Assembly (NCBI GenBank): GCA_963971405.1
Contig: OZ020491.1
Location: 5,822,855 to 5,886,854, forward strand
Length of the DNA: 64,000 bases
Reading direction: 5' to 3'
DNA from: Psococerastis gibbosa
Lineage: Eukaryota > Arthropoda > Insecta > Psocodea > Psocidae
Part shown: piece by piece, positions 10,633 through 20,436 of the stretch
Layout of the letters: each line of letters begins with the position of its first letter
How positions within the stretch are numbered: the stretch's first letter is position 1
Notes under the pieces: generated by a model
The model's database searches: none
What the model saw: the letters and a program-made list of their open reading frames with translations, nothing else
What the model was told of the DNA's origin: nothing
Translations under genes and position numbers: made by a program

Positions 10633-11194
10633 TATTATATTATATTAATTAATCATTAAGTTCATTTAATGTGTCCAATATAGTAAAGTAAAACCATAAC
10701 AAGCGCTGGTGAATTTTAATATTTATTTTATTCACCCATCTGGACCCATAACTTGAAAAAAAAAAATTGTATTGATATTGTTACAGAGGTTTTGATAAAA
10801 TGGTGCAATGGCGGCTGCCAGGTTCAAATCATACCTGACCTGTACTCTAAATTGCGTCAGGTAGGCACGCAGAATAGTGGGTGTAGTGGTCTACCATAAA
10901 ATATGGATCAAGGTTTATCTAGCCATAATGGACCTATTAATTGTGTATCACATGTGAAACTAATCATGAATCACAGCGGCTAAGTTATTCACAATCTGCT
11001 TTCTTTTATTTTTTTTAGCCTATTTCCATGTGGGTGCAGCCTTGATACCGTACTTAATATTGTCTCAGAATCGCCATGTGCGGGTGATGGGTAGAAGGCG
11101 GTGAAATAGATAAACTTAAAATAAATATCGTCTTAAACCCTGATTTTTAAGCAACGAATCAATTAGAACCGAACCACATGGGCCGAATCTATAA
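10633..11194. other. Unassigned spacer with a weak tRNA-like motif
   Basis: At about 10797-10840, GGTGCAATGGCGGC followed by CAGGTTCAAATC resembles the A and B boxes of a tRNA-derived SINE head. No body or second copy is seen. The remainder is featureless. Confidence 0.4.
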
Positions 11195-11690
11195 ACAAGT
11201 GGTCAGACCATGCATGCTGTACGGAGCGAAGGGAAGGAGCGAGATAAGAACAAAAACCATGTAGCGGAGATGAGAATGCTGCAAAATTCTGTGTGGGCTG
11301 CCTGTAACATCGCCACTGAAGTGAAGACAAGGACGGAGAAGAAGACTGCTAGAAGAATCGGCTGGTGGGTGCACTTCTACAAGGAAGCTGGAACATCCCT
11401 ATTTAACAGGAATCCAAAATATGACACTCCCTGTGCATTGACCATGGGAAAGAGCGAGATGAAAACAAAATCCATATAGCGGAGATGCGAATGCTGCAAA
11501 ATTCGTGTGGGCTGCCTGCAACATTGCCGCCGTAGTGAAGACAAGGACGGAGATGAAGACTTCTGACGGCGCTCTGAAAAGGAAGAAAGAAGAATCGGCT
11601 TCTGGAGGCACATCTAGAGGAGAACCGAAATATTCTTATTGAACAGGAATCCAAAACATGGTACTCCCAGTGCATTGCCCAAGGAGAAGA
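11195..11690 (+). pseudogene. LINE C-terminal fragment duplicated in tandem
   Basis: The start reads VVRPCMLYGA, and then VAEMRMLQNSVWAACN, the stretch found between the reverse transcriptase and the C-terminus of many LINE ORF2 proteins (usual form RPVMLYGAECW...VAEMRMLRW). Two direct units of about 215 bp follow each other (11237-11451 and 11452-11690), both containing GCGGAGATG and GAATGCTGCAAAATTC. Frameshifts and stops disable both. Confidence 0.65.
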
Positions 11691-11860
11691 CCGAAAATGA
11701 CACTCCCAAGAAGAATCAAACACGTCCTGAGGACTCTCACCCCAAAACAGAGAAGACACTTTCGATAGAGTTCTCTAGAAACGCTGCTGCTGGACCACCG
11801 ACCCTCCTAGAGGACGAAGGCAAGGTAAAAGTAGAAGTAAGAACATTTTTAAGAAGATGA
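11691..11860 (+). repeat. Repeat shared with 42.8 kb
   Basis: AATGACACTCCCAAGAAGAA, then AATCAAACACGTCCTGAGGA and CTCTAGAAACGCTGCTGC, are closely matched at 42786-42906. The function is unknown; it directly follows the LINE-derived units and may be part of the same dead element. Confidence 0.65.
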
Positions 11861-12333
11861 AAAATGTATCAGAACAATTCTGAGTACCTATTTAACGTTG
11901 TAGAAAGCCTCCACAGGCGTATTTCACCACATACGATATTGAAATATCCGTAAAGCGTGCTGGTATCCCTAATGCTCTGCGCATATTGAACCCAGCTCAC
12001 ATACAGCACACGCCCAACCCATTCGTGGAAGGTTCTCTGAAGCATACAATCGAATAAGTTGCCGCACATTCGATCCAGCACACGGCTACCCCAGTCAGTT
12101 GTGATCCACGGAATCATTTGTGTTTCACGCACAAATTTTGTGGACGTGGGTACAATTCCTTTGGAAGGCCTCCGCTGACATTTCGAAACCTGGGTGAAAA
12201 CTCTGGGTTCACTTTGCGGTACTGGATCCTGGATCCATCCCATGGTCTGGGTAGTGCATGGGTTGGGCGAGTGCTGCGCGTGGGCTCCCATTTGCGCCGG
12301 GACTTAAGCTGGTAGCTCACCGACAGCAAGGCT
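11861..12333 (-). pseudogene. Decayed sequence downstream of RNase H, probable LINE remnant
   Basis: Minus-strand frames of up to 140 codons are open but contain no clear domain. Their position just after an RNase H fragment on the same strand makes a decayed LINE C-terminus likely. Without a recognisable zinc knuckle I keep this tentative. Confidence 0.3.
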
Positions 12334-12560
12334 TCACATTAGTAGGTAAGAAGTATCAGTCAAAACCAGCATTGCAACTACGATAGAGCATATACTGTAA
12401 GTGCTGGAAGACGAGAATGCATACAGGGCAGACCGTGTTGTTGGATTCGGAATCGCATGTATAGCTGCTTGGCTATCTGAACATATCATAACCTTATTCG
12501 TATGAGGGCCTTCGTGTTCCAATCCAATCTCGATAGCCTTCATGATCACAAATATCTCTG
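12334..12560 (-). pseudogene. RNase H domain fragment of a non-LTR retrotransposon
   Basis: The minus-strand peptide includes IEIGLEHEG, then VMICSDSQAAIHAI and PTTRSAL. The SDSQAA motif carries the second-strand catalytic aspartate of the RNase H fold used by RNase H-bearing LINEs. The preceding E helix is present, but the terminal HxxxxGNxxAD motif is lost to frameshift. Homologous domains occur at 49.9 and 53.8 kb. Confidence 0.75.
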
Positions 12561-12607
12561 CCTAGAAGACTGTCGAATGACTCCCCAGCGATATAACTAA
12601 CATTAGG

Positions 12608-12838
12608 TTCCTCAAAATGCGTAAAACCCCCACTATTTCAGTCTTATTTTTCACAATTTTTCTCCCGGGGGTGACCTCCAGGCTCCCTCTGTGCTCGATT
12701 GTATTAATTACGGTACCTATAATATAGAACCCTAATTGCTCTGAAAATGCGTAAAACCCCAATATTTCAGCCCTATTTTAAAAAAAAAAATCGTATTTAA
12801 TTTCAGCCCCCTCCTTGGTCTCATTCATGATCCGCGCC
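12608..12838 (-). mobile_element. hAT-type element fragment
   Basis: It is the reverse complement of the complete element at 38097-38362, sharing CAAAATGCGTAAAACCCC, the GGGTGACCTCCAGGC region and the end GATCCGCGCCTG (to 12838). The other inverted end is missing, so no target duplication can be tested. Confidence 0.8.
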
Positions 12839-13658
12839 TGTATATGGGAATCGCTCAATGCAATCCCAACTCTTTCTACCTTTAGTAGTTGCTACTTTTG
12901 ACTAGTTTTCAAATTGAATAAGATAACAAATTTGTTACTTGCCATTGTGTTCCATTTTTCCATGTCTTCATGTTTCTAATACCTCTGGTCATGCAAAAAT
13001 TTCATAAGGCTTTAAACTTATGCTTATATTGTATAATAAAATGCCCATAAAATTGAGCTCTTAACATGCCACGCCATCATATCTTTTGACAACAGCATCT
13101 TAAACTTTAGCGAACGTACACATATTATCGGAAAGCTAGAAGAGACTCACGTAAAGAAACGAACAGAGCAAGACGAACGCAGAAAAGACAGAGATGGTAA
13201 AGAAAAAGCTATAGTCTAAAATCTCATATGAAACTCCTTTAGAAAACTTTATTGGAAAAACGGGTTTTTATATATATTTTTTGAAACTAAAATTATAATT
13301 CAAAAAGTTTTTCATATCTCTTTTTCCTCGTTTAAGTTGTGAGAAGTATGATGAAAAATTTTCTGTCTTTATTGCTCCTTCTACACATTTCATTCTAAAT
13401 GTTTTCTTCTCGTTAAGAGGGGAATTGGTTTGTTATATATGTTTTCGAGTTGAGGTTTCAGCGAAAAGTTTGCTTGTGAAATTTCCAGTTTGTAAATTTG
13501 AGGTTCTTGTAGTTGAGTGGGATAATGTCGTCTTGTAGTGCGTAATCCTATGAGAAAATTTATATTATTGGGTCTATACTTCAACACGATAAGCCTATGC
13601 TGTGGGTACTCTTCTGTCTGCCGTTCTATGCTAATAAGTATTGATAAATGCTATACAG
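12839..13658. other. Unassigned A+T-rich spacer
   Basis: No gene or repeat is recognised. Short ORFs at 13390-13855 are not supported; the later one runs into a hAT end. Confidence 0.6.
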
Positions 13659-13850
13659 CAGGGGTTCCCAACATTTTTTGTCCGTGGGCCACTAGATTAT
13701 TTTATGATTTTCCGTGGACCACCATAGCTGCGACAGGAAAATCGTCAAATTCTAGAACGATATGTGCCTTTAGCTATAAACAGGAAAAGCCGGGCCCCAA
13801 GTTAAGCGAAACGTTAAGCATAGGTTGCGCCACCTTCATGGGTGGTTTAC
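13659..13850. mobile_element. hAT-type element, one end only
   Basis: It starts CAGGGGTTCCCAACATTTTT and contains CACTAGATTATTTTATGATT and TTTCCGTGGACC. This matches, in inverted orientation, the right end of the complete element at 18539-18847. The opposite end is not found. Confidence 0.75.
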
Positions 13851-13865
13851 GGTGAATGTATGCAT

Positions 13866-14229
13866 TCTTCTTCTTCTTCTTAAGGTTACAATCTTAGCGA
13901 TTGGTTGGCAGCAACTCCCTGCATATCGTCCTCCAGTTTACTCGGTCCTCGATCTTCCTCTTCAGTTCTTGATATGATATTGCTCCTGCGTCTTCTTTTA
14001 CTTGATTCATGAATTCCTTCTTCGGCCGTCCTCTTCGGTTATTTCCCTCTACTGTGCCCTCGATAATAGTGTGTACCAGATTTTCGTGCCTTAGCAAATG
14101 CCCCATCCATTTTGCTCTCCTGATTCGTATCTGAGCTACTAACTGTCTTTCTTCCCCGATAGCGTCTAGCACTCTGTCATCGATGCATTGCTGCCAATAA
14201 AAGCATGCTTTTCCGCGCAATAACTTCAA
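13866..14229 (-). pseudogene. LINE ORF2 C-terminus with (GAA)n tail
   Basis: The minus-strand frame of 111 codons reads RRAKWMGHLLRHENLV, IIEGTVEGNNRRGRPKKEF, and ELKRKIEDRVNWR before a stop. This Lys/Arg-rich WxGHxxRH...EGxxxGxxRRGRP series is the well-known tail of many endonuclease-bearing LINE reverse transcriptases. A short 3' UTR and a (GAA)n tail (13866-13881) follow. The rest of the ORF upstream is missing: a 5'-truncated copy with a well-preserved end. A relative lies at 57.2-57.5 kb. Confidence 0.85.
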
Positions 14230-14269
14230 AACTTAAAACTTCATTTTAATTTCGACGTCGATGGCAAGG

Positions 14270-14395
14270 TAGTAGCGTGATTGTTCTTGTGCGAGTCTCT
14301 ACACGCTATTCCATCAGAGACGTGTCCGAACTCAAGTGGCGACTGAAGAGGTCAAACGGATACAGTCATTATCTCATTAAATTATTTGTATGCGA
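14270..14395 (-). repeat. Inverted copy of 16540-16640
   Basis: CTTGTGCGAGTCTCTACACG, GACGTGTCCGAACTC and GACTGAAGAGGTCAAACGGA are mirrored by GTGTAGAGACTCGCACAAG and ATGTATCCGATTGACCTCTT near 16.6 kb. At 16.6 kb the segment directly precedes LINE C-terminal sequence, so it is probably LINE-derived. Confidence 0.65.
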
Positions 14396-15999
14396 TTAAC
14401 CTTAAAAAAACATTACTTTTGCTTAAAAAGTGGCGGCAGTACCCCCAGCTACTGGGCGACAAAACCAAATCACTGGCGACATAAATGTCGCCCAGTTTGT
14501 ACATTATTTTATGCTCTGCTTCTTACACTTCTTCTACTACTCATTTATCGATTTTTTTTTTTTGGGGGGGGGGGGGGAAATTTGAGGTCTAGTGAGACGT
14601 CCCTGAATACCCCAGAAGCAGAAGACGTCATAGTCACTATATACAGCCATTTTCCCTTGCTCGGTACATTTGGCCAAACATAATATAGGTTTTCCGTCAT
14701 TTAAGTAAACAGAAGATATTTACCTAGAACTTGCACACCCTTCCTCCATGTTTCCACTAAGTCTCCCCCCGCCGCCCCCCCCCCCCATCCCCACTACTCC
14801 GGGTCCTCCCTTCCCAGGGAAATTTCTTGGGGGGAAAGAGGGGGAAACCCCCGCCCGCGATATCTTCATTAAAGTTAATACATCATTTCCATGCAAATAC
14901 TAATTAAAATGGAGGAATGCATATATTAATAATAAATATTACCCCGTTTTCCATTGGTTTTCCTGGGCGGGTAGGAATAATATGAAAGTGGCTGTGGTGG
15001 AACTAGGTCACACTAAAAAAAAAATATTTTTGGTATCTGCAGCGGTAGCATAATTAAAAATGTGAAATTACCTCGGATTTTTTTTTTGCATTGGCGTAAT
15101 TATGGAGGGTCTGGAGTGCATGGCCACCCCCAGGTACTTATCAAGTCCCCCCCCCCCAAGATTTTCGAGGAAGTAAAATAAAATGGAATGAAAAAACTTA
15201 GTAAATAAACGAATAATTAAAAATACGAAAAAAAATCTGCGGTAAGCGAATGTAACTCCTGCTCCTACTCTGCTGCACTCTAGGCAATGTCATAGCTTGA
15301 AATAACCGCAAAATATTTACTAAACAGTTTATGCCAGATTTTCAAAGTTTAGTAAATTGTTTATTTCAAGACCTTTGATATTCCGATATTTTGTTTGAAT
15401 GTTCTCAAACCCCCCTCATGCAAAGAAAATATAGCTGACATAGCTTATTATGCATTGTGTATAAATTGTATAAATACCCAATGCTTAACTTATAAATGAC
15501 GTTAGATAAGGTAATACTCCCTAAACCTTTATTACATTGCATAAGTCTTTTTACGTGATATTATTTTGAGAATAACTGCTCTTTAATATAAGCAACATTC
15601 AATTTTGAAGGATATACAGCCCTTATAGCAGCACAAGAGTGAAACTGGGTAAAACTGTAATAAGGCTGTTGTAGGTAGGGAAATATTATGACGTAGCTAA
15701 TACTATTATGAGAAGAAAACGATGTCAAGAATTTACAATAAAGAAATTCACTCAAGATTTATTTCCATGTTGAGCGAATTTATGCTAAGATGAATACATG
15801 TTGCAATCTCTTTGCTACGGTGAAATAGTTGCTTTTTAAGGCGAAATGGAAAACATATTAAATATATTATATGAGCAAGTTTAGAATGGGGCGACTATTC
15901 GCTTCAATGCTGGCTCTTTTGGAAGATTGCAGTGGTTTTTAGGCTATACGTTGGCTTATTGGGCCCATTGTGTAGTTTTTTTTTTAATATTAGAAACTC
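14396..15999. other. Spacer with hairpin and homopolymer tracts
   Basis: A small hairpin (CTGGGCGACA at about 14453 and TGTCGCCCAG at about 14486) is visible. G or C runs occur at about 14564-14577, 14765-14786 and 15148-15158; the last follows a segment resembling a hAT end (TTGGCGTAATTATGGAGGG). No gene is supportable. Confidence 0.55.
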
Positions 16000-16315
16000 T
16001 ATACCGAAAAAAGGACAAAAGCAAGCATGACTGTAAGAAGACTACAGGGACGGCAATCAAACCACTGGAAGGACAAATTAGAAACTGACCTACGCGAGTT
16101 GGGAGTCGCAATTAACCGAGAAGCATATACGGTTACGGGGGGGGGGGGTGTAGCTGCCCCCTCCCCAATCTGGTAAATCTATTGCAAGCTAATTTATTAC
16201 GCTCTTATTTAATTGATACGACATTTCTTCTATTTTAACCCCCAACTACCCCCTGGATCCGCCCCTGCCGAGAAGACTGCAGAAATGTTATAGAGCAGAC
16301 CAAAGCCCAGCAAAT
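16000..16315 (+). pseudogene. LINE ORF2 C-terminus split by a hAT insertion
   Basis: Upstream of the insertion the frame reads MTVRRLQGRQSNHWKDKLE then TDLRELGVAINRE. After removing the insert at 16124-16267 it resumes as DCRNVIEQTKAQQI and a stop. WxxxIxxDLRELGV...W/CRxxVxxAKAxQxL is a typical LINE C-terminal pattern, also seen at 21.2 and 22.8 kb. The 5' part is absent. Confidence 0.8.
16124..16267. mobile_element. 144-bp hAT-type element inside a LINE fragment
   Basis: It is flanked by an exact 8-bp duplication CCGAGAAG (16116-16123, 16268-16275). The right end is GGATCCGCCCCTG; the left end is degraded (CATATACGG). The interior has a G run, GTAGCTGCCCCCTCC and a TTTATTACGCTC segment shared with the element at 40456-40624. 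Confidence 0.85.
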
Positions 16316-16349
16316 TTGACGAATAAATAAATCGACATTTGTTATTATT

Positions 16350-16499
16350 GCAACTGCAAAGGCAAAGGCAAAGGCCGAGTTACAACCTTCTTAGTCTACG
16401 CAGTGCCACTGGAAGATGTCGACTGCAGCCGTTGACGAAACGTTTGAAAGTTCACTTTCATATCGATCAGCCCGGATTATACTGGGTCTTCATTTGCCA
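16350..16499 (+). mobile_element. Penelope-like terminal element with hammerhead-like core, deleted copy
   Basis: It shares AACTGCAAAGG, GTACAACCTTC-type sequence, CTACGCAG and GTCGAC...GTTGACGAAACGTTT with the fuller copy at 27983-28168. The stem GTCGAC/GTTGAC followed by GAAACGTTT resembles hammerhead ribozyme helix II plus the GAAA core; the CTGANGA box is altered here (CTGGAAGA). A near-perfect 11-bp duplication (TTGTTATTATT / TTGTTATTTTT, 16339 and 16500) brackets it. The left inverted arm is deleted. Confidence 0.6.
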
Positions 16500-16539
16500 T
16501 TGTTATTTTTTTTAAGGTTAATCTCATAAAAATAATTTA

Positions 16540-16640
16540 ATGAATGTATCCGATTGACCTCTTCAGTCATCTCGGTAGTACCAGTGTTGAGTTACGACAC
16601 GTCCCCGATCGCATGGCGTGTAGAGACTCGCACAAGTACA
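16540..16640 (+). repeat. Repeat, inverted partner of 14270-14395
   Basis: It contains AATGAATGTATCCGATTG and GTGTAGAGACTCGCACAAG. The first motif also appears at about 23960. It lies immediately before LINE coding remnants on the same strand and is probably part of that element. Confidence 0.6.
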
Positions 16641-16915
16641 AGTACTAAAAGGGCGTCGAATCCAATGGCTGGGTCATGTACACCGTATGCAAGGGGAGAG
16701 GACGCCGAAGCTTGTTTTCGAAGGCACCTTCAACCACCCTAGGCGGCCCGGTAGGCCAAGGCTCAGATGGAGAGACCAAGTGCTCGAGGATGTGCACGCA
16801 ACCGGCACCCGAGACTAGAAGCGAGCGGCGGAGGATCGTCCGATGTGGCGTGGTGTAGTGGCAGCGGCCGAAAGTCCCCCCGGGCTGGACGCGCCAACCT
16901 AAGTCAAGTTATGTA
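16641..16915 (+). pseudogene. LINE ORF2 C-terminus, frameshifted
   Basis: Across frames the peptide reads RRIQWLGHVHRMQGERTPK, then RRPGRPRLRWRDQVLEDV and KRAAEDRPMWRGVV. The WLGHVxRM...GRPRxRWxDxVxxDL series marks a LINE reverse transcriptase C-terminus. One in-frame stop and at least one frameshift disable it. The sequence is notably G+C-rich for this window, suggesting a more recent arrival than its A+T-rich neighbours. Confidence 0.8.
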
Positions 16916-17059
16916 AGTCACATATTATATACAGTGATATAATGAAGTAGGGGTGGCCCAAAGGATTCCTCCCGTGCTGGGGCCCCCTTAATACTAATAA
17001 GTAAGCTAAAACTGAAACAAAACTAAAACTATTTTAATTAATTTTATGTGGACTCCAAG

Positions 17060-17390
17060 TGTTGTTATTGTTTCTAACGCCTGCTCTCAGCATTTCTGCT
17101 TTAAGCAACCCTGTCAGCCTGGGGGAGTGAGTCTGTTTGTTAACTTGAGGCACCCAAAGGGCAGACTCTATCGCCTCGGGGAAAGGGGAGTTGACTAACA
17201 GGGTGGACCTCCTGATTATAGGGGATTCCGAACCACTTGGGGAACATGGTAAAGTCACACGATTAGATCGGAGGTAACCAGGACTCGACTTATACTGCCT
17301 AAGCGCGTCCCACCAGGTTCCCCTGCCAACGCTGTGCACACTACTAGCATGTTTGAAACATGCTCTGCTCTAATGGAATTAACATGGTAA
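17060..17390 (-). repeat. 5S rRNA-derived SINE, long subtype
   Basis: On the minus strand: GTGCACAGCGTTGGCAGGGG, then TGTGACTTTACCATGTTCCC, GGTTCGGAATCC and the long-subtype body ending near TTAAAGCAGAAATGCTGA. The 5S-like first 30 bases are degraded here. It is the same family as the copies at 20187, 35376, 40434 and 54838. Confidence 0.8.
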
Positions 17391-17429
17391 GGTCGATGAC
17401 TTAGACTCCAAGTAACATCACTAAGTACA

Positions 17430-17968
17430 GTTGGATGAAATTCGGTATTTAGCCATTTACGTTCAAAAAATATTGACCAGGGGCCTTTATTATAATATTT
17501 TGGACATTTGTTATTTCATTTTTGTTGTTTTTTATTCCATAAACGACTAAACCTTTCATTTCTAAAAAAAAAACCCGACGACTTCTTTTAAATTCACCCA
17601 GTATATAGCCCTTATTACTGTTTAAAAAAACACTAGTCTTACCCCCCCCCCCCCTTCCTTAATAGTTTGACTCAAGATGTAAAAAATATTAAAGTCTAAA
17701 TTTTCATGAAAAATTACTAGATAAAAATGTCTTACAGAGGAACCCTTCTATGGATGTTTCTATCTTCAGGTATTTTTTATTTGCCAAATAGGGTAACAAA
17801 ACCAAATAGGTATCCAGGCAAGGTCTGGTTTGTGAAAAAAAAAAAAAAATTAATGTTATTTTGTATAAATGTTTTACCACGGAACTACCAATAATAATCT
17901 TATACGGTACCTGTACTAATTATATAATACGTTAAGTAGGAAAGCTTGTACGAGTTCAATCCAACAGA
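17430..17968 (-). mobile_element. HINE-like repeat, diverged copy
   Basis: Ordered family segments are present: GTTGGATGAAATTCGG, TTCTTTTAAATTCACCC, a C run at about 17641-17655, TTTCATGAAAAATTACTAG, ATCTTCAGGTATTTTTTATT, and a degraded GAAAGCTTGTACGAGTTCA end. The hairpin and GTCT portion are lost. Confidence 0.65.
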
Positions 17969-18538
17969 TTCGTCAGGGCCGGACTCCCCCCCCCCCCCCT
18001 CACAGCCGCACAGTCGCGCATAGAACACCCACTGCGATAAACCATAAAATTTTACAAAAAAAATAAACAAATAAAATGACCAATTGTTTTCTTCCTTCGC
18101 TATCCACTCCACGCATAAATTGCATCCTTCAATGTGTATATAATTGATAATAAATTGGTAACTTTTAATTGGATGTAGATATATACGCAGTATACCTTAT
18201 AGATATTTATGACAGTATATTACGTATAACACAGGCCATACATCAAACGCCCATTTCAGTCTTGTATGGCAGAGTCTCATATGCTTAGCTTAGGATACGC
18301 TGCATTGTTTTTTTTTTTAAAGGTGTTATTTTTATGCGTTAGAGTGTTTCGTATATTGTTTTTCATTTATTTGGGTCAAAATTTCATCTTAATGACGACT
18401 TCCAGTTTTAGCCGCAGCGCTGATGTAACGTGCTTGATTTCTGTCAGACATGTCATTAATTAGAAAAAATATTCCTGTACATTTTGATTCATATCGTTTC
18501 TCCATAGTTTTAGGACCAAAACACAGAACACTATAATC
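17969..18538. other. Unassigned spacer
   Basis: A C run lies near 17987-17999. No gene or known repeat is seen. Confidence 0.55.
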
Positions 18539-18847
18539 CAGGGGTTCCCAAACTGTGGTCCATGGCCCACTGGTGGTCCACAGACACATATCAGTTGGTC
18601 CACGGGCCAAAGAAATAAGAAAATAAAGCAGCTGAGTTATTGCAATCAGAAATAAAATAGTCTTGGCACTGAACTACAAAATCCACCCGAAACCAGTGCT
18701 AAACATTTAATCAAATATTAGCACGTAATCATAGGCACAAGCTACTTAATCTTGGTCTTTGAATTTAACGATTTTCCTATCACAGCCATGGGGGTCCACG
18801 GAAAATCATAAAATAATCTAGTGGACAAAAAAGTTTGGGAACCCCTG
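18539..18847. mobile_element. 309-bp hAT-type element with CAGGGGTTCCC ends
   Basis: The inverted ends CAGGGGTTCCCAAACTGTGG and GTTTGGGAACCCCTG are clear. The flanks CTATAATC (18531-18538) and CTCTAAGC (18848-18855) agree at 6 of 8 positions, compatible with a decayed 8-bp duplication. The interior repeats GTGGTCCA / TGGTCCAC motifs. It is non-autonomous. CAGGGGTTCCC-type ends are common among animal hAT families. Confidence 0.85.
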
Positions 18848-19745
18848 CTCTAAGCAATCACATTTATGTCACTCCATTACCTTGTTTAATAGTCTTCCAA
18901 ACTTTGATATTTTTAACACTTTCTTTCATAAGCTTCGGCTTGAGGGGGCACAACTTGTAATTTTATGTCAAAATCAGCTTACTAGAGGCCTCACACCAAC
19001 TTTTCGCAATCACATATATATATATGAATATAAATATACTATATATATACACATACCCCCCCCCCCCCCCCCAAGTGAAATTCTGCATAATGCGTGGCGT
19101 CAAAGGATCTTCCTTTCCCAGCTTCCTAATTTCAAGAGTGCAGACACACAGCGTCCCTAGGCAAGTGAGCCTAATCGTAAAACCAGGCAGGCCGTGATGT
19201 AAATAAGAAAGCCCCTAAGGAGGGGGGCAAAGGTCAATAACCCTCGTTGGTGACCTTGACCGTGGGAACTCTTCCGGGTCAGATAGCTGTCCCTTGCGTC
19301 CGCAGTTTACACAAACGCCCCCCCCCCCCTCTTCCGTCCCACCCGTCTCCATTGACTTCCACCGCCTCTCGTGACCGGAAAGACGGCACCAATACCGCCC
19401 CCCGTGGAAAAGCTGCGAATTTTCAGGCTTTTCATTTTTCTTTTTTCCATTAAAAACTCTGAATTACAGTGGCATGGCCTGGACTAATTGGAAAGGTAAT
19501 GGTGAATTTGGAAATGGCCAGAGAAAAAAGTACCAAGTTTAGTTTTTCGAGGTAAAATTATTTATAATTTCAGGCTAGTACTATTGTAGGTAAGTTTTTT
19601 CTTCTTCTGAAAACCATGTTTAAAAATACGTGAACATTTTCAGCAAGTTGATATTGATTTTGTCAACCTACACCGGCTACAAGCGATAGTGGACAAGCTG
19701 TGACAAGCTTACCATTGGCTTAACCAAGTACAGATAAAAACACAG
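18848..19745. other. Unassigned spacer
   Basis: TA-rich and C-run tracts occur around 19015-19072 and 19318-19329. ORFs at 18882 and 19247 are low-complexity and unsupported. Confidence 0.55.
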
Positions 19746-20149
19746 CAAGGCCGTAGCCGGAAAGTTTTTACCGGAGGGGTTCTTCTGACGTCACTGGAGG
19801 TAAAGTAGCCTTAATACATTTGAAACTCAATTCTATCTAGTGTACGCTACAAATATTTCAGGAGGGGGCCAGACCCCCTGGCAGTGGCGGCGCTACGGCG
19901 GTGCCCGAGGGGGCCTGGCCCCCCCAACAGTTTCTCCGGCCCCTCTGTGCCCCCCCACTTTTCAGATGTTTTACATGTTGTTAAACTGGAGAATTATTGA
20001 ACCGTATACCTACTCCCAATGAAAAATGTTTCGTTTTTTAATTGCCCCCCCCCCGGATAGAAGTCATGCCCCCCATGGCCCCCCCCGCCTTAAAATTTCT
20101 AGCGCCGCCACTGCCCCCTGGACCCCCCCCCCCTCTGGCTACGGCCTCG
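19746..20149. mobile_element. hAT-type element (CAAGGCCGTAGCC ends) hosting another hAT
   Basis: The ends CAAGGCCGTAGCCGG and CTGGCTACGGCCTCG are inverted. The outer flanks (AAACACAG, ACAGACAT) share only 5 of 8 bases, so the duplication has decayed or the boundary is off. A second element sits inside at 19882-20113. Interior sequence (CTGACGTCACTGGAGGT) matches, reversed, the element at 27549. Confidence 0.8.
19882..20113. mobile_element. 232-bp hAT-type element nested in a hAT element
   Basis: The ends CAGTGGCGGCGCTA and TAGCGCCGCCACTG are perfect inverted repeats. The exact 8-bp duplication CCCCCTGG (19874-19881, 20114-20121) lies in the host element's C-rich part. There is no coding sequence. 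Confidence 0.92.
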
Positions 20150-20186
20150 ACAGACATGAAAACTGCAGGTGCTACGCGGAACCCTA

Positions 20187-20436
20187 GTAGTAGTAGTAGT
20201 AGTATGGTTTGACACAGTCCCAGGCCACGGTGTGGGCCCATAGGACTCCAGTGGACCTCCTGATTATAGTGGATTCCGAACCACTTGGGAAACACAGTAA
20301 AGTCACACGATTAGTTCGGAGGTGACCAGGACAAGTCCTACCATGTTTCCCTACCGGCACTGTGCACACGACCAATTTATCTGCAGCTTTGAACCTGCTC
20401 TGGTCAGCTGGATTCAACTTGGTATGGCGGCCGGCT
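20187..20436 (-). repeat. 5S rRNA-derived SINE, short subtype, with 12-bp target duplication
   Basis: The exact 12-bp duplication CGCGGAACCCTA (20175-20186, 20437-20448) defines both ends. On the minus strand the element begins GCCGGCCGCCATACCAAGTT, close to the start of animal 5S rRNA (known: GCCAACGACCATACC). It continues through a C-box-like GGTAGGGAAACATGG and ends in (TAC)n, visible as AGT repeats at 20187-20205. The 5S-derived head would supply the Pol III promoter. Confidence 0.88.

Noticed and set aside
10797-10900. Functional tRNA gene
   Set aside because: Only A- and B-box-like words are visible; no acceptor stem can be formed.
11403-11759. 118-codon minus-strand ORF
   Set aside because: It is antisense to the duplicated LINE segment on the plus strand.
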